DNA of 6,739 nucleotides. Origin: a bacterium (GTDB taxonomy: Bacteria > SZUA-79 > Acidulodesulfobacterales > Acidulodesulfobacteraceae). The notes beneath the pieces are model-generated. The model searched no databases. It had not been told where the DNA came from and worked only from the letters and a program-made list of their open reading frames with translations. The translations under genes were made by a program, and so were the position numbers. Of this stretch, positions 1 to 6,739 are shown one piece after another (positions within the stretch are counted from its first letter, which is position 1; each line of letters starts with the position of its first letter). Where the stretch lies: NCBI GenBank assembly GCA_021788495.1, contig JAJYKQ010000054.1:1-6739 (forward strand), written 5' to 3'.

Positions 1-669
1 GGCATCAACGGCATGCTGAAGGCTATTAATTATGCGAGAACCGGCAATATTCCGTATTTCGGAATCTGCCTCGGGATGCAGCTTATGACGGTAGAATATG
101 CCAGAAACGTGCTGGGGCTGAAAGAAGCCAATTCCTACGAGTTCGACGAAATTACTCCCGACCCGGTAATAAGCATTATGGACGACCAGAAAGACATAGG
201 CAATATGGGCGGAACTATGAGGCTCGGCGCATATCCCTGCATAATCTCGAAAAATACTCTGGCGTATCAAATTTATTATAAAAATAATAAAAAATACTCC
301 GCCGATAAGAAAAACAGCGCAAAGCTTAATCACGACGGAAATATTTCTATAAGCGAAAGGCACAGGCACAGGTTTGAATTCAACAATAAGTACAGGGAAA
401 AATTTAAAGCATCCGGCTTTGTCTTTTCGGGAGTATCCCCCGACGACAAGCTTATAGAGATTTGCGAGTTGAAAGACCATCCGTGGTTTATAGGATGCCA
501 GTTTCACCCCGAATTTAAGTCTTCGCCGTTATATCCTCATCCTTTATTTAAAGAATTTATTGCGGCCGCGGTAAGATATTCCAATGCTTTAATCGGCGTT
601 CAGGCCAAGGTTAAAACTAAAAATAAAAATAAAGCCGGAAATAAAAAGGGAAAAACTTTTGCCGTATAG
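1..669 (+). CDS. pyrG: CTP synthase, C-terminal glutamine amidotransferase part (5' truncated by window)
   Basis: CTP synthase makes CTP from UTP, ATP and glutamine in the cytoplasm. Only the class I glutaminase domain is present: the reading frame is open from base 1 (first codons Gly-Ile-Asn-Gly), so the synthetase half lies upstream and the ATG at 13 is internal. Visible landmarks are the oxyanion/nucleophile motif GICLGMQ with catalytic Cys at codon 23, GGTMRLG at about codons 66-72, ERHRHRFE at about 119-126, and FHPEF with the catalytic His at codon 169 and Glu at 171. All three triad residues are present, so the domain looks active. Two oddities: about 22 extra Lys/Asn-rich residues (codons about 94-115) sit just before ERHRHR compared with E. 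coli PyrG, and there is a lysine-rich tail after the last conserved helix. kdsA follows after 21 nt. The family call is very secure. Confidence 0.97.
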   Translation, partial: GINGMLKAINYARTGNIPYFGICLGMQLMTVEYARNVLGLKEANSYEFDEITPDPVISIMDDQKDIGNMGGTMRLGAYPCIISKNTLAYQIYYKNNKKYSADKKNSAKLNHDGNISISERHRHRFEFNNKYREKFKASGFVFSGVSPDDKLIEICELKDHPWFIGCQFHPEFKSSPLYPHPLFKEFIAAAVRYSNALIGVQAKVKTKNKNKAGNKKGKTFAV

Positions 670-690
670 CGTCTAATCTGCATAAATATT

Positions 691-1533
691 ATGGAAAAAA
701 TAAATTGTTTTAAAAAAGAAGATTTAGCGTCTATACTAAAATTCAAATTTGACGATGCCTATCCTTTCGTTATTGCCGGTCCCTGCGTTATCGAGGATGC
801 CGCGGTTACGGAAAATATTGCCTCAGTCTTGAAAGGTTTTTCGGAGGAGCTTAAATTCAATCTTATATTTAAAGCTTCTTACGATAAAGCGAACAGAACC
901 TCCGTTAATTCTTTCAGGGGTCCCGGTATAGATAAAGGATTGAAAATCTTAAGCGGCATTAAGGCAAAATATAACGTTCCCGTTTTAAGCGACGTGCATA
1001 GCGAAAACGAGATAGAAAAGGCGGAATCCGTTCTTGACGTCATCCAGATACCGGCTTTTTTGTGCCGCCAGACGGATATGCTTTTAAAAGCCGCAAAAAC
1101 AGGGAAGATAATCAACGTAAAAAAAGGACAGTTTATGGCTCCGTGGGATACGAAATTTATCGCGGAAAAAATCAGGTCTGCCGGCAACGATAAAATAATT
1201 TTGACGGAAAGAGGCGTCAGTTTCGGCTATAATAATCTCGTGGTTGATTTCAGGTCTCTTCCGGTAATGAAAGAAACCGGAGCGCTCGTAGTTTTCGATG
1301 CTACGCACAGCGTTCAGCTTCCGGGAGGTTCGGGAGCGGTTTCGTCCGGAAACAGGGAATACGTTATGCCGCTTGCTAGAGCCGCCGCGGCGGTAGGCGT
1401 GGACGGTTTGTTTTTCGAGGTGCATACGAACCCGCCGCAGGCTATGAGCGATTCCGCAAATTCCGTTTATTTGAGCTCGTTCAAAGATAACTTAAAAAAT
1501 ATTCTCGAAATATCTAAATACAGTAAAATATGA
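691..1533 (+). CDS. kdsA: 3-deoxy-8-phosphooctulonate (Kdo-8-P) synthase, metal-dependent class
   Basis: Condenses phosphoenolpyruvate with arabinose-5-phosphate to Kdo-8-phosphate, the committed Kdo step, in the cytoplasm. The 280 residues span the whole family length (E. coli 284). Diagnostic stretches are AGPCVIED (29-36), KASYDKANRTS, FRGPGIDKGL, DVHSE, IPAFLCRQTD, KKGQFMAPWD, TERG.SFGYNN and FEVHTNPP. Cys32, where E. coli has Asn, marks the metal-dependent class II. The other expected ligands, His206, Glu243 and Asp254, keep the spacing of the Aquifex enzyme (174, 37 and 11 residues), so a divalent metal site is predicted. I distinguish it from DAHP synthase by the KANRTS and Kdo8PS-type motifs and by the kds neighbours. 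The ATG at 691 gives the normal N-terminus. No good Shine-Dalgarno is visible in the 21-nt gap after pyrG. The stop overlaps the kdsD start (ATGA), implying translational coupling. Confidence 0.97.
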   Translation: MEKINCFKKEDLASILKFKFDDAYPFVIAGPCVIEDAAVTENIASVLKGFSEELKFNLIFKASYDKANRTSVNSFRGPGIDKGLKILSGIKAKYNVPVLSDVHSENEIEKAESVLDVIQIPAFLCRQTDMLLKAAKTGKIINVKKGQFMAPWDTKFIAEKIRSAGNDKIILTERGVSFGYNNLVVDFRSLPVMKETGALVVFDATHSVQLPGGSGAVSSGNREYVMPLARAAAAVGVDGLFFEVHTNPPQAMSDSANSVYLSSFKDNLKNILEISKYSKI

Positions 1534-2504
1534 AAAAACATAATATATTGGAAACCGCCGAAAATGTTTTAAGGATAGAAGCCGATTCGATATCCGCCCT
1601 CATAAACAGGCTCGACGAAAATTTCGAAAAAACGGTCGATTGCCTTATCGCAATTAAAGGCAAGGTAATATTAACCGGTATGGGCAAATCGGGCATTATT
1701 GCGAGAAAAATATCTTCCACCCTTGCAAGCACAGGAACCCCTTCTTTTTTTATGCATCCGGCAGAGGCATCGCACGGCGACCTGGGAGTAATATCTCCCG
1801 ACGATGCCGTAATAGTGTTGTCCAACAGCGGAAACACTAAGGAAATAGTTTCCATACTGCCTGCTATAAAGCTCATAGGCGCTAAAATTATCGGGTTTTC
1901 CGGAAATAAAAACTCCCAGCTTTCCATGTTGTCGGATTATTTTTTCGACGTATCCGTCGCTCAGGAGGCCTGTCCCTACAACTTGGCTCCTACCGCCAGC
2001 ACTACCGTCCAGCTTGCGATAGGCGACGCGCTCGCAGTTTCCCTTTTAAAAGAGCGGAACTTCCTCGAAGAGGATTTCGCGAAACTTCATCCGGGCGGCT
2101 CTATAGGCAAGAAATTTCTAAAAGTGGCCGATATAATGCATAAAGGGGAAGAAATTCCTTTGGTAAAAGATTCCGCTTTATTAAAAGACGCTATCATAGA
2201 AATGAACTTTAAAAGACTGGGGCTGACCGGAGTTATCGACGAAAATATGCGTCTTTGCGGCATAGTGGTGGACGGAGATTTAAGGAGGGCGCTGACCGAT
2301 TCCGCCAATATCATAGATAAACCGGTAAGAGACGTTATGACGAAGAATCCTAAAATTATTCTTAAAGACGCTCTTGCCGCATCCGCTCTTCAAAAAATGG
2401 AAGAGTTAAAAATTACTTCGCTTTTTGCCGTAGAATCCGAAAACGATAACAGGCCTGCAGGCGTCATACATATTCACGACATAGTGAAAGCGGGGATAAT
2501 ATAA
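1530..2504 (+). CDS. kdsD: D-arabinose-5-phosphate isomerase (KpsF/GutQ family, SIS plus two CBS domains)
   Basis: Isomerises ribulose-5-phosphate to arabinose-5-phosphate, the substrate of KdsA encoded just upstream. The 324 residues match the usual length (E. coli KdsD 328). The N-terminal SIS domain (about 40-190) shows GMGKSG (50-55), HPAEASHGDLG, SNSGNT, EACPYNLAPTASTT, GDALA and LHPGG. Lys53 and His187 correspond to catalytic Lys59 and His193 of E. coli, with the same 134-residue spacing. Two CBS modules follow (about 200-257 with VADIM...GIVVDGDLRRAL, and about 265-322 with VRDVMTKNP...GVIHIHDI), which may bind nucleotide or CMP-Kdo-type effectors. The ATG lies inside the end of kdsA (4-nt overlap). 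Paralogues GutQ and KpsF share this architecture; the position between kdsA and kdsC argues for the housekeeping Kdo enzyme. Confidence 0.96.
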   Translation: MKKHNILETAENVLRIEADSISALINRLDENFEKTVDCLIAIKGKVILTGMGKSGIIARKISSTLASTGTPSFFMHPAEASHGDLGVISPDDAVIVLSNSGNTKEIVSILPAIKLIGAKIIGFSGNKNSQLSMLSDYFFDVSVAQEACPYNLAPTASTTVQLAIGDALAVSLLKERNFLEEDFAKLHPGGSIGKKFLKVADIMHKGEEIPLVKDSALLKDAIIEMNFKRLGLTGVIDENMRLCGIVVDGDLRRALTDSANIIDKPVRDVMTKNPKIILKDALAASALQKMEELKITSLFAVESENDNRPAGVIHIHDIVKAGII

Positions 2505-2505
2505 T

Positions 2506-3018
2506 ATGAAAAAACTTAATTTTAAAGATATAGAAATTTTAGTTTTCGATGTTGACGGCGTTTTAACCGACGGAAAAATATATTTATCGGAAAACGGAGT
2601 CGAGACGAAAACATTTTTTGCGCACGACGGAGCAGGAATGAAGTTGGCTAAAAAATTCGGGCTGAAAATAGGTATGATTTCGGCAAGGACGAGTAATGCC
2701 GCCTCCGTAAGGGCGAAAGAACTCGGCGCCGATTTTTATATAGAAGGATGCAAAGACAAATATAATGCTTTAAAACCGCTGTTAAAAGAATACAATATCG
2801 GCGTAAGAAATTTATTTTATATGGGAGACGATATAGTCGATATCGAACTTTTAAAGTTAGCCGCGGTTTCCGCCACCGTTCCTAATGCGCCGGAATATGT
2901 CAAGATTTGTGCGGATATCGTAACGGTTAAGGCCGGCGGATGCGGAGCCGTAAGAGAGGTCTGCGATACGATTCTGCAGGAAAAAGGGCTTCTTGCCGAT
3001 TTTTTAAATAAATTATAG
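2506..3018 (+). CDS. kdsC: Kdo-8-phosphate phosphatase (HAD superfamily, C0 subclass)
   Basis: Hydrolyses Kdo-8-phosphate to Kdo and phosphate. At 170 residues it has the compact, cap-less HAD size of KdsC, which works as a tetramer. Motif I is FDVDGVLTDG, with nucleophile Asp15 and acid/base Asp17. Motif II is the ISARTS region (Ser59). Motif III Lys lies in the KDKYNAL stretch (83-89), and motif IV is GDDIVDIELL, with Mg-binding Asp108/Asp109. VTVKAGGCGAVREV near the C-terminus is the usual KdsC signature of the tail that closes the neighbouring active site. The gene starts 1 nt after the kdsD stop; the purine-rich GGGGA about 10 nt upstream is the only Shine-Dalgarno candidate. Sialic-acid and KDN phosphatases are close relatives, but the kdsA-kdsD context fixes the assignment. 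Confidence 0.96.
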   Translation: MKKLNFKDIEILVFDVDGVLTDGKIYLSENGVETKTFFAHDGAGMKLAKKFGLKIGMISARTSNAASVRAKELGADFYIEGCKDKYNALKPLLKEYNIGVRNLFYMGDDIVDIELLKLAAVSATVPNAPEYVKICADIVTVKAGGCGAVREVCDTILQEKGLLADFLNKL

Positions 3019-3021
3019 ATT

Positions 3022-3603
3022 ATGCCGCTTGACCGTAAAATTTTAAGAAGGGCTTCCCTTGTATTAGGACTCGGCTTTTTAGCCGTTCTGGGTTTTTTTT
3101 TGTTTCTGCATTATATGCACGGCAATAAAGGACTGTTAGGCTTTAAAATATCTAAAGGCTATATAAGCCTGAAAAAAATAGATTATAAATTTTTTAAAAA
3201 AGGCGCGCTTGCCTACGAAATATTTGCCGACAGTTTAAATTACCGCTCTCAAAAAAAGAATATTATTAAATTGAATGCGGTTAAGGTCTATATTTACGGA
3301 AAGAATAAAAAACCGGCATTTATTATTACCGGAAAATCCGGAAGATTAAACTCGGTTTCCAAGAACGTGATAATTTCGGGGGGCGTTATAATAAAAAGCG
3401 CAAAAGGGGCATATATGAAAACAGCCATAATCGACTATTTTGCTAAAGACGATAAAATCGTAGCCCCGGATTATATGAAAATTAAAGGAAAAAACTATTT
3501 TATTTCCGGAAGCGGACTTATTTTCTACGTTAAAAAAAATATTTTTATCTTGCAAAAAAACGTTCATTTTTTATCTAATAACGGGAGCGGGGTGACTAAG
3601 TGA
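3022..3603 (+). CDS. lptC: LPS export protein LptC, bitopic inner-membrane component
   Basis: LptC anchors the periplasmic bridge to the LptB2FG ABC transporter and hands LPS to LptA. The 193 residues match the family (E. coli 191). The N-terminus is short and basic (residues 1-10, with several Arg/Lys), followed by one hydrophobic helix at about 11-31 and then a periplasmic beta-jellyroll of the OstA/LptC type. Alternating strands such as AKGAYMKTAIIDYF and the SGSGLIFYV region support this fold. Sequence conservation in LptC is low, so the call rests on topology, length, fold-like repeats and the position directly before lptA and lptB. It begins 3 nt after the kdsC stop and its own TGA overlaps the lptA GTG by 4 nt. 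The periplasmic domain is very lysine-rich. Confidence 0.9.
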   Translation: MPLDRKILRRASLVLGLGFLAVLGFFLFLHYMHGNKGLLGFKISKGYISLKKIDYKFFKKGALAYEIFADSLNYRSQKKNIIKLNAVKVYIYGKNKKPAFIITGKSGRLNSVSKNVIISGGVIIKSAKGAYMKTAIIDYFAKDDKIVAPDYMKIKGKNYFISGSGLIFYVKKNIFILQKNVHFLSNNGSGVTK

Positions 3604-4124
3604 GAATAAATTCATACTTTTTAATTTTAATCGTTTTTTTATGTTCAGCTTTTTTATTTCAGAGTAAGGGCTACTGCTCTGCCGGACCCCAGTCTAAAAC
3701 TAATATAACATCTGACTCTTTAACGGTAAACAATAAAAAAAATATTGCCGTATTTACGGGACACGTAGTCGCAATCAAAGGCGGGCTAAAAATTTTATCT
3801 TCGGCGCTGAAGGTTATATATACAAAAAAAAATAAAATAAAAATGCTAATCGCAACCGGGAAAGTTCACATCATTAAAGGGAAGGACAATATTACGGGCG
3901 GCAGGGCGGTTTACTACGATAAAACGAGGATTGCCGTAATAACCGAAAACCCCGTAGCGTATGAAGGGAAAAATAAAATAGCCGGAAAAAAAATAATTAT
4001 TAATTTTAAAACCGGAATATCTACCGTTATAGGCGGTAAAAAAAGAGTCAACGCCGTAGTTTATTCCAACAAGTCTTTAACCGTTCAAAAGCCTTCTGCC
4101 GAAAATAAGAAAGAGAAGAAATAA
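3600..4124 (+). CDS. lptA: LPS transport periplasmic bridge protein LptA (OstA-like)
   Basis: LptA oligomerises into the periplasmic filament that carries LPS from LptC to LptD. The 174-residue product starts with a Sec signal peptide (MRIN, a hydrophobic core to about residue 20, likely signal peptidase I cleavage after CSA at about 26-28). It then has the OstA-type strands ITSDSLTVNNKKNIAVFTGHV and repeated hydrophobic-charged alternation to about residue 160. The tail is lysine-rich (ENKKEKK). The start is GTG at 3600, overlapping the lptC TGA (GTGA). The GGGAG and GGGG runs at 3583-3592 can act as ribosome binding site, and this start gives a complete signal peptide. There is no lipobox, so it should be soluble rather than a lipoprotein. 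lptB begins 3 nt downstream. Confidence 0.93.
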   Translation: MRINSYFLILIVFLCSAFLFQSKGYCSAGPQSKTNITSDSLTVNNKKNIAVFTGHVVAIKGGLKILSSALKVIYTKKNKIKMLIATGKVHIIKGKDNITGGRAVYYDKTRIAVITENPVAYEGKNKIAGKKIIINFKTGISTVIGGKKRVNAVVYSNKSLTVQKPSAENKKEKK

Positions 4125-4127
4125 GAA

Positions 4128-4850
4128 ATGATAAAAGTTTTGGATTTAGTAAAGAGATTTAAGAAAAGGGCGGTAGTTAACGGCGTTTCGCTTGAGATTA
4201 AACCCGGCGAAATAACCGGACTTTTAGGTCCTAACGGCGCCGGTAAGACCACTACGTTCAATATGATTTCAGGCATGTTGAAGCCGGACGGAGGCTCTAT
4301 ATTTTTAGACGATGCCGAAATTACGGGACTGCCGATGTATAAAAGAGCCAGGCTGGGTATAGGCTATCTTCCGCAGGAAACTTCCGTTTTTAGAAAACTT
4401 ACCACGGAACAGAACCTTACGGCTATTTTTGAGCTGTTGAAAATACCGACTAAAGAAATGAACCTCAGACTCGACGAATTAGTGGAAAAATTCGGACTTG
4501 AAAAGGTCAGGAAGTCTCCGGTTATGAGTTTATCCGGAGGGGAAAGGAGGAGGGTGGAGGTCGCGAGGTCGCTCATACTTTCTCCGAAGTTCATTTTGCT
4601 GGACGAGCCGTTTTCGGGAATAGACCCCATAGCCGTCGAAGATATGCAGGATATTCTTACGGATTTAAGAAACGATTCCATAGGAATCCTGATAACCGAC
4701 CATAATGTAAGAGAGGCCTTAAGGATATGCAACAGCGCCTATATAATCAACGACGGAAAAATTATAGAAAAAGGCTCTCCCTCCCATATTATTTCCAGTC
4801 CCATAGTAAAGAGATTCTTCCTCGGAGAAAAGTTTAATTTGGGTATCTGA
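4128..4850 (+). CDS. lptB: LPS export ABC transporter ATP-binding protein LptB
   Basis: Cytoplasmic ATPase that powers extraction of LPS from the inner membrane as an LptB dimer with LptF and LptG, which are not in this window. The 240 residues match E. coli LptB (241). The nucleotide-binding motifs are all intact: Walker A GPNGAGKTT with Lys40, the Q-loop in YLPQETSVF, the signature LSGGE at 135-139, Walker B LLDEP with Asp159 and catalytic Glu160, the D-loop SGID, and the switch His192 in TDHN (32 residues after the Glu, as in E. coli). The LptB-type ending FLGEKFNLG is present and separates it from branched-chain amino-acid LivG/LivF ATPases. It starts 3 nt after lptA with a weak purine-rich Shine-Dalgarno, and is the last gene of the operon in this window. 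Confidence 0.97.
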   Translation: MIKVLDLVKRFKKRAVVNGVSLEIKPGEITGLLGPNGAGKTTTFNMISGMLKPDGGSIFLDDAEITGLPMYKRARLGIGYLPQETSVFRKLTTEQNLTAIFELLKIPTKEMNLRLDELVEKFGLEKVRKSPVMSLSGGERRRVEVARSLILSPKFILLDEPFSGIDPIAVEDMQDILTDLRNDSIGILITDHNVREALRICNSAYIINDGKIIEKGSPSHIISSPIVKRFFLGEKFNLGI

Positions 4851-4927
4851 GCCGAATGTTATATAATAATATTATATAAATAACGGTAGTTTTTTCGGAG
4901 TCAGAAAAAGGTATAAGAAAAAGGAAA

Positions 4928-4938
4928 AAAGGTGTCAG
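4928..4938 (+). terminator. Left arm of the lptB operon terminator hairpin, split by the IS110 element
   Basis: The 11-nt arm AAAGGTGTCAG lies 78 nt downstream of the lptB stop. Its exact reverse complement is at 6437-6447, on the far side of the IS110 element. If the element is removed between the shared CAG trinucleotides (4936-4938 and 6431-6433), the arms meet around a TTG loop. A T-rich run follows, as in an intrinsic terminator. No other GC-containing hairpin follows lptB, which supports this role. The function is inferred; the arm complementarity is seen directly. Confidence 0.6.
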
Positions 4939-5002
4939 ATTTATTTATTTCGTATCCCTTTAGTGTTTATTCTTAAATTTTCGTCCGAGAATAAATAAAT
5001 CT
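4937..5002. repeat. 13-bp inverted repeat at the predicted left end of the IS110 element
   Basis: AGATTTATTTATT at 4937-4949 is the perfect reverse complement of 4990-5002. The pairing can extend inward with CG at 4951-4952 against CG at 4986-4987 across a small bulge. The remaining loop is about 33 nt. The left arm begins inside the predicted CAG core, so the structure sits right at the element boundary. The stem is almost purely A/T and is not followed by a T-run, so I do not call it a terminator. A role as a subterminal recombination structure or an RNA fold is possible but unproven. Confidence 0.6.
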
Positions 5003-5070
5003 TGTATAATATACATAATATCATTTAATATACATATTTATTTTAAGGTGTAAGGGAGGTGGGTGGGGAT

Positions 5071-5138
5071 AATTAGGCTACCGAAAATAATTAAAGCGGA
5101 TTAAAATCTTACTTAGTTGAAAATTACTACGCCTAATT
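5071..5138. repeat. 8-bp inverted repeat bracketing the -35 region of the element promoter
   Basis: AATTAGGC (5071-5078) is the exact reverse complement of GCCTAATT (5131-5138), with 52 nt between. The right arm falls within the spacer of the predicted promoter, immediately before the extended -10. This could be an operator-like or structural element, or chance in AT-rich DNA. The repeat is visible; the role is unknown. Confidence 0.35.
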
Positions 5139-5146
5139 GCTATAAT
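5117..5146 (+). promoter_or_regulatory. Sigma-70-type promoter for candidate bridge RNA and recombinase
   Basis: TTGAAA (5117-5122) and TATAAT (5141-5146) are separated by 18 nt. The -10 is preceded by TGC, making an extended -10 (TGnTATAAT). Transcription would start near 5152-5154, exactly where the first stem of the structured region begins (CTTGAT at 5153). It is the best promoter match on the + strand of the non-coding region. It would drive the structured leader and the recombinase. Confidence 0.6.
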
Positions 5147-5152
5147 GCATAA

Positions 5153-6306
<1,154 letters not shown>

Positions 6307-6430
6307 TAAAATATTTGGAAATTTATAGAAAAAAATTAATTAAATTGAAATAAAATAACCAAAAAATGGATTTTATATTTTATTAATTATTTCAATAACT
6401 TACATTAAATATTTTACTTGACAAATAACA
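6307..6430 (+). other. IS110 right-end non-coding tail with stem-loop and a consensus -35 box
   Basis: This very AT-rich tail follows the recombinase stop. ATTGAAATAA (6344-6353) is the exact reverse complement of 6387-6396, and between them CCA/TGG with flanking AAAAT/ATTTT forms an inner hairpin. TTGACA, a perfect -35 hexamer, lies at 6418-6423, 7 nt before the predicted CAG core. In IS621-type elements the right end supplies a -35 that joins a left-end -10 in the excised circle. With these ends the -10 formed would be poor (TATTTC at 17 nt), so that role is tentative. No gene is seen here. Confidence 0.5.
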
Positions 6431-6436
6431 CAGTTG

Positions 6437-6447
6437 CTGACACCTTT
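6437..6447 (+). terminator. Right arm of the split lptB operon terminator, followed by a T-rich run
   Basis: CTGACACCTTT is the exact complement of the arm at 4928-4938. The sequence after it to about 6467 is mostly T with a few A, as expected 3' of an intrinsic terminator stem. TTG at 6434-6436 would be the loop before insertion. The right arm no longer forms a hairpin with its partner in cis, unless the two arms pair over about 1.5 kb. Confidence 0.6.
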
Positions 6448-6491
6448 ATTTTTATTATTTTATTTGTAAAAAGGTGGGAAATAGAAAAGAA

Positions 6492-6523
6492 AAAGCGGAA
6501 AGGCTGAAAAGCCCTTCCGCTTT
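6492..6523 (-). terminator. Intrinsic terminator of the - strand outer-membrane gene, possibly bidirectional
   Basis: The stem AAAGCGGAAAGGCT (6492-6505) pairs with 6510-6523 at 13 of 14 positions (one A-C mismatch) around a GAAA loop as read on the + strand. On the - strand it is followed by a long T-rich tract and lies 41 nt after the stop at 6565. On the + strand it is followed by TTAATTTTATT, so it can also stop transcripts coming from lptB or the IS. Confidence 0.85.
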
Positions 6524-6564
6524 AATTTTATTGCGTTTGCAATCACAACACTGCGTCAGCAGGA

Positions 6565-6739
6565 TTAGAATGCAAAGAATATGCCTGTCTGAAATTGGTC
6601 AAATTCTGAAACATTAGTAAAATCGTAACCGGCATACAAGTGTGCATTGTAGGATAGATTATATTCAGCCATAAGGGTTAAATCATCTTTTATTCCCTCA
6701 ACGCAAGTTGGCCAACCCGATGCTCCGCCATATAAATTT
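6565..6739 (-). CDS. Probable outer-membrane beta-barrel protein, C-terminal fragment (start outside window)
   Basis: The - strand is open from the window edge (first full codon 6738-6736) to a TAA at 6567-6565, giving 57 residues. The last part reads as amphipathic beta-strands with alternating hydrophobic and polar residues (LTLMAEYNLSY, AHLYAGYDF) and ends ...QTGIFFAF. A C-terminal Phe preceded by alternating hydrophobics is the BAM recognition signal of outer-membrane barrels. The LYAGYDF wording is typical of the last strands of porin-like proteins. The exact family and substrate cannot be told from this fragment. The gene is convergent with the kds-lpt operon and is followed by the hairpin at 6492-6523. 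It lacks an ATG in the window because its 5' end lies to the right. Confidence 0.7.
   Translation of the reverse strand, partial: NLYGGASGWPTCVEGIKDDLTLMAEYNLSYNAHLYAGYDFTNVSEFDQFQTGIFFAF

Noticed and set aside
670..690. A promoter or separate transcription unit between pyrG and kdsA
   Set aside because: The gap is only 21 nt and holds no -35/-10 pair; the genes are more likely co-transcribed.
879..1425. Antisense open frames inside kdsA (879-1187 and 1084-1425, - strand)
   Set aside because: They lie wholly opposite a well-conserved gene, show no recognisable motif or ribosome binding site, and look like by-products of the coding strand.
1514..2314. Antisense open frames inside kdsD (- strand)
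   Set aside because: They overlap conserved SIS and CBS coding sequence, and their translations have no domain signature.
4364..4732. 122-residue antisense open frame in lptB (- strand), and a 109-residue one opposite the transposase (5760-6089)
   Set aside because: Both are shadows of strongly conserved proteins, with no start signals or family features.
4859..4879. Perfect 9-bp A/T inverted repeat (TTATATAAT / ATTATATAA) right after lptB, as a terminator
   Set aside because: The stem has no G or C and no U-tract follows; the GGTGTCAG hairpin split by the IS is a better terminator candidate.
6441..6476. CACCTTT (6441-6447) with AAAGGTG (6470-6476) as a second hairpin terminator
   Set aside because: Only 7 bp around a long 22-nt A/T loop, with no T-run after it; probably incidental, although it could form now that the original partner arm is far away.

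Overview
The window reads as AT-rich chromosomal DNA from a Gram-negative (diderm, LPS-bearing) bacterium. It carries Kdo-synthesis and LPS-export genes, and its right edge holds the tail of an outer-membrane beta-barrel gene ending in Phe. The gene order pyrG-kdsA-kdsD-kdsC-lptC-lptA-lptB is typical of Proteobacteria and deltaproteobacteria-like lineages. The lysine-rich, AT-biased proteins and the metal-type KdsA would suit a deltaproteobacterial or related environmental lineage, but I cannot fix the taxon from sequence alone.

Bases 1-4850 form one dense + strand operon. The C-terminal glutaminase half of CTP synthase is followed 21 nt later by kdsA. After that the genes overlap by 4 nt or are separated by 1-3 nt. 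kdsD (arabinose-5-P isomerase), kdsA (Kdo-8-P synthase) and kdsC (Kdo-8-P phosphatase) take ribulose-5-P to Kdo. lptC, lptA and lptB encode the inner-membrane anchor, periplasmic bridge and ATPase of the Lpt machine that moves finished LPS to the outer membrane. CTP from PyrG would feed CMP-Kdo activation, but kdsB is not in the window.

Bases 4851-6490 hold an IS110-family element whose DEDD/Ser recombinase is intact (5365-6306), plus its flanks. The 5' non-coding stretch is long and structured. It has a good promoter (TTGAAA, 18 nt, extended -10 TATAAT) followed by about 190 nt of nested hairpins running up to the recombinase start, which is the arrangement expected for a bridge (guide) RNA. 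Joining the flanks at a shared CAG rebuilds a perfect 11-bp hairpin with a TTG loop followed by a T-rich run. The simplest reading is that the element jumped into the loop of the lptB operon terminator. A 7-nt stretch in the candidate guide RNA reads exactly as the left target arm and ends at the core.

Bases 6492-6739 hold, on the - strand, the 3' end of a probable outer-membrane beta-barrel gene and its strong hairpin terminator, convergent with the operon. The rpoN gene that often follows lptB is absent here.
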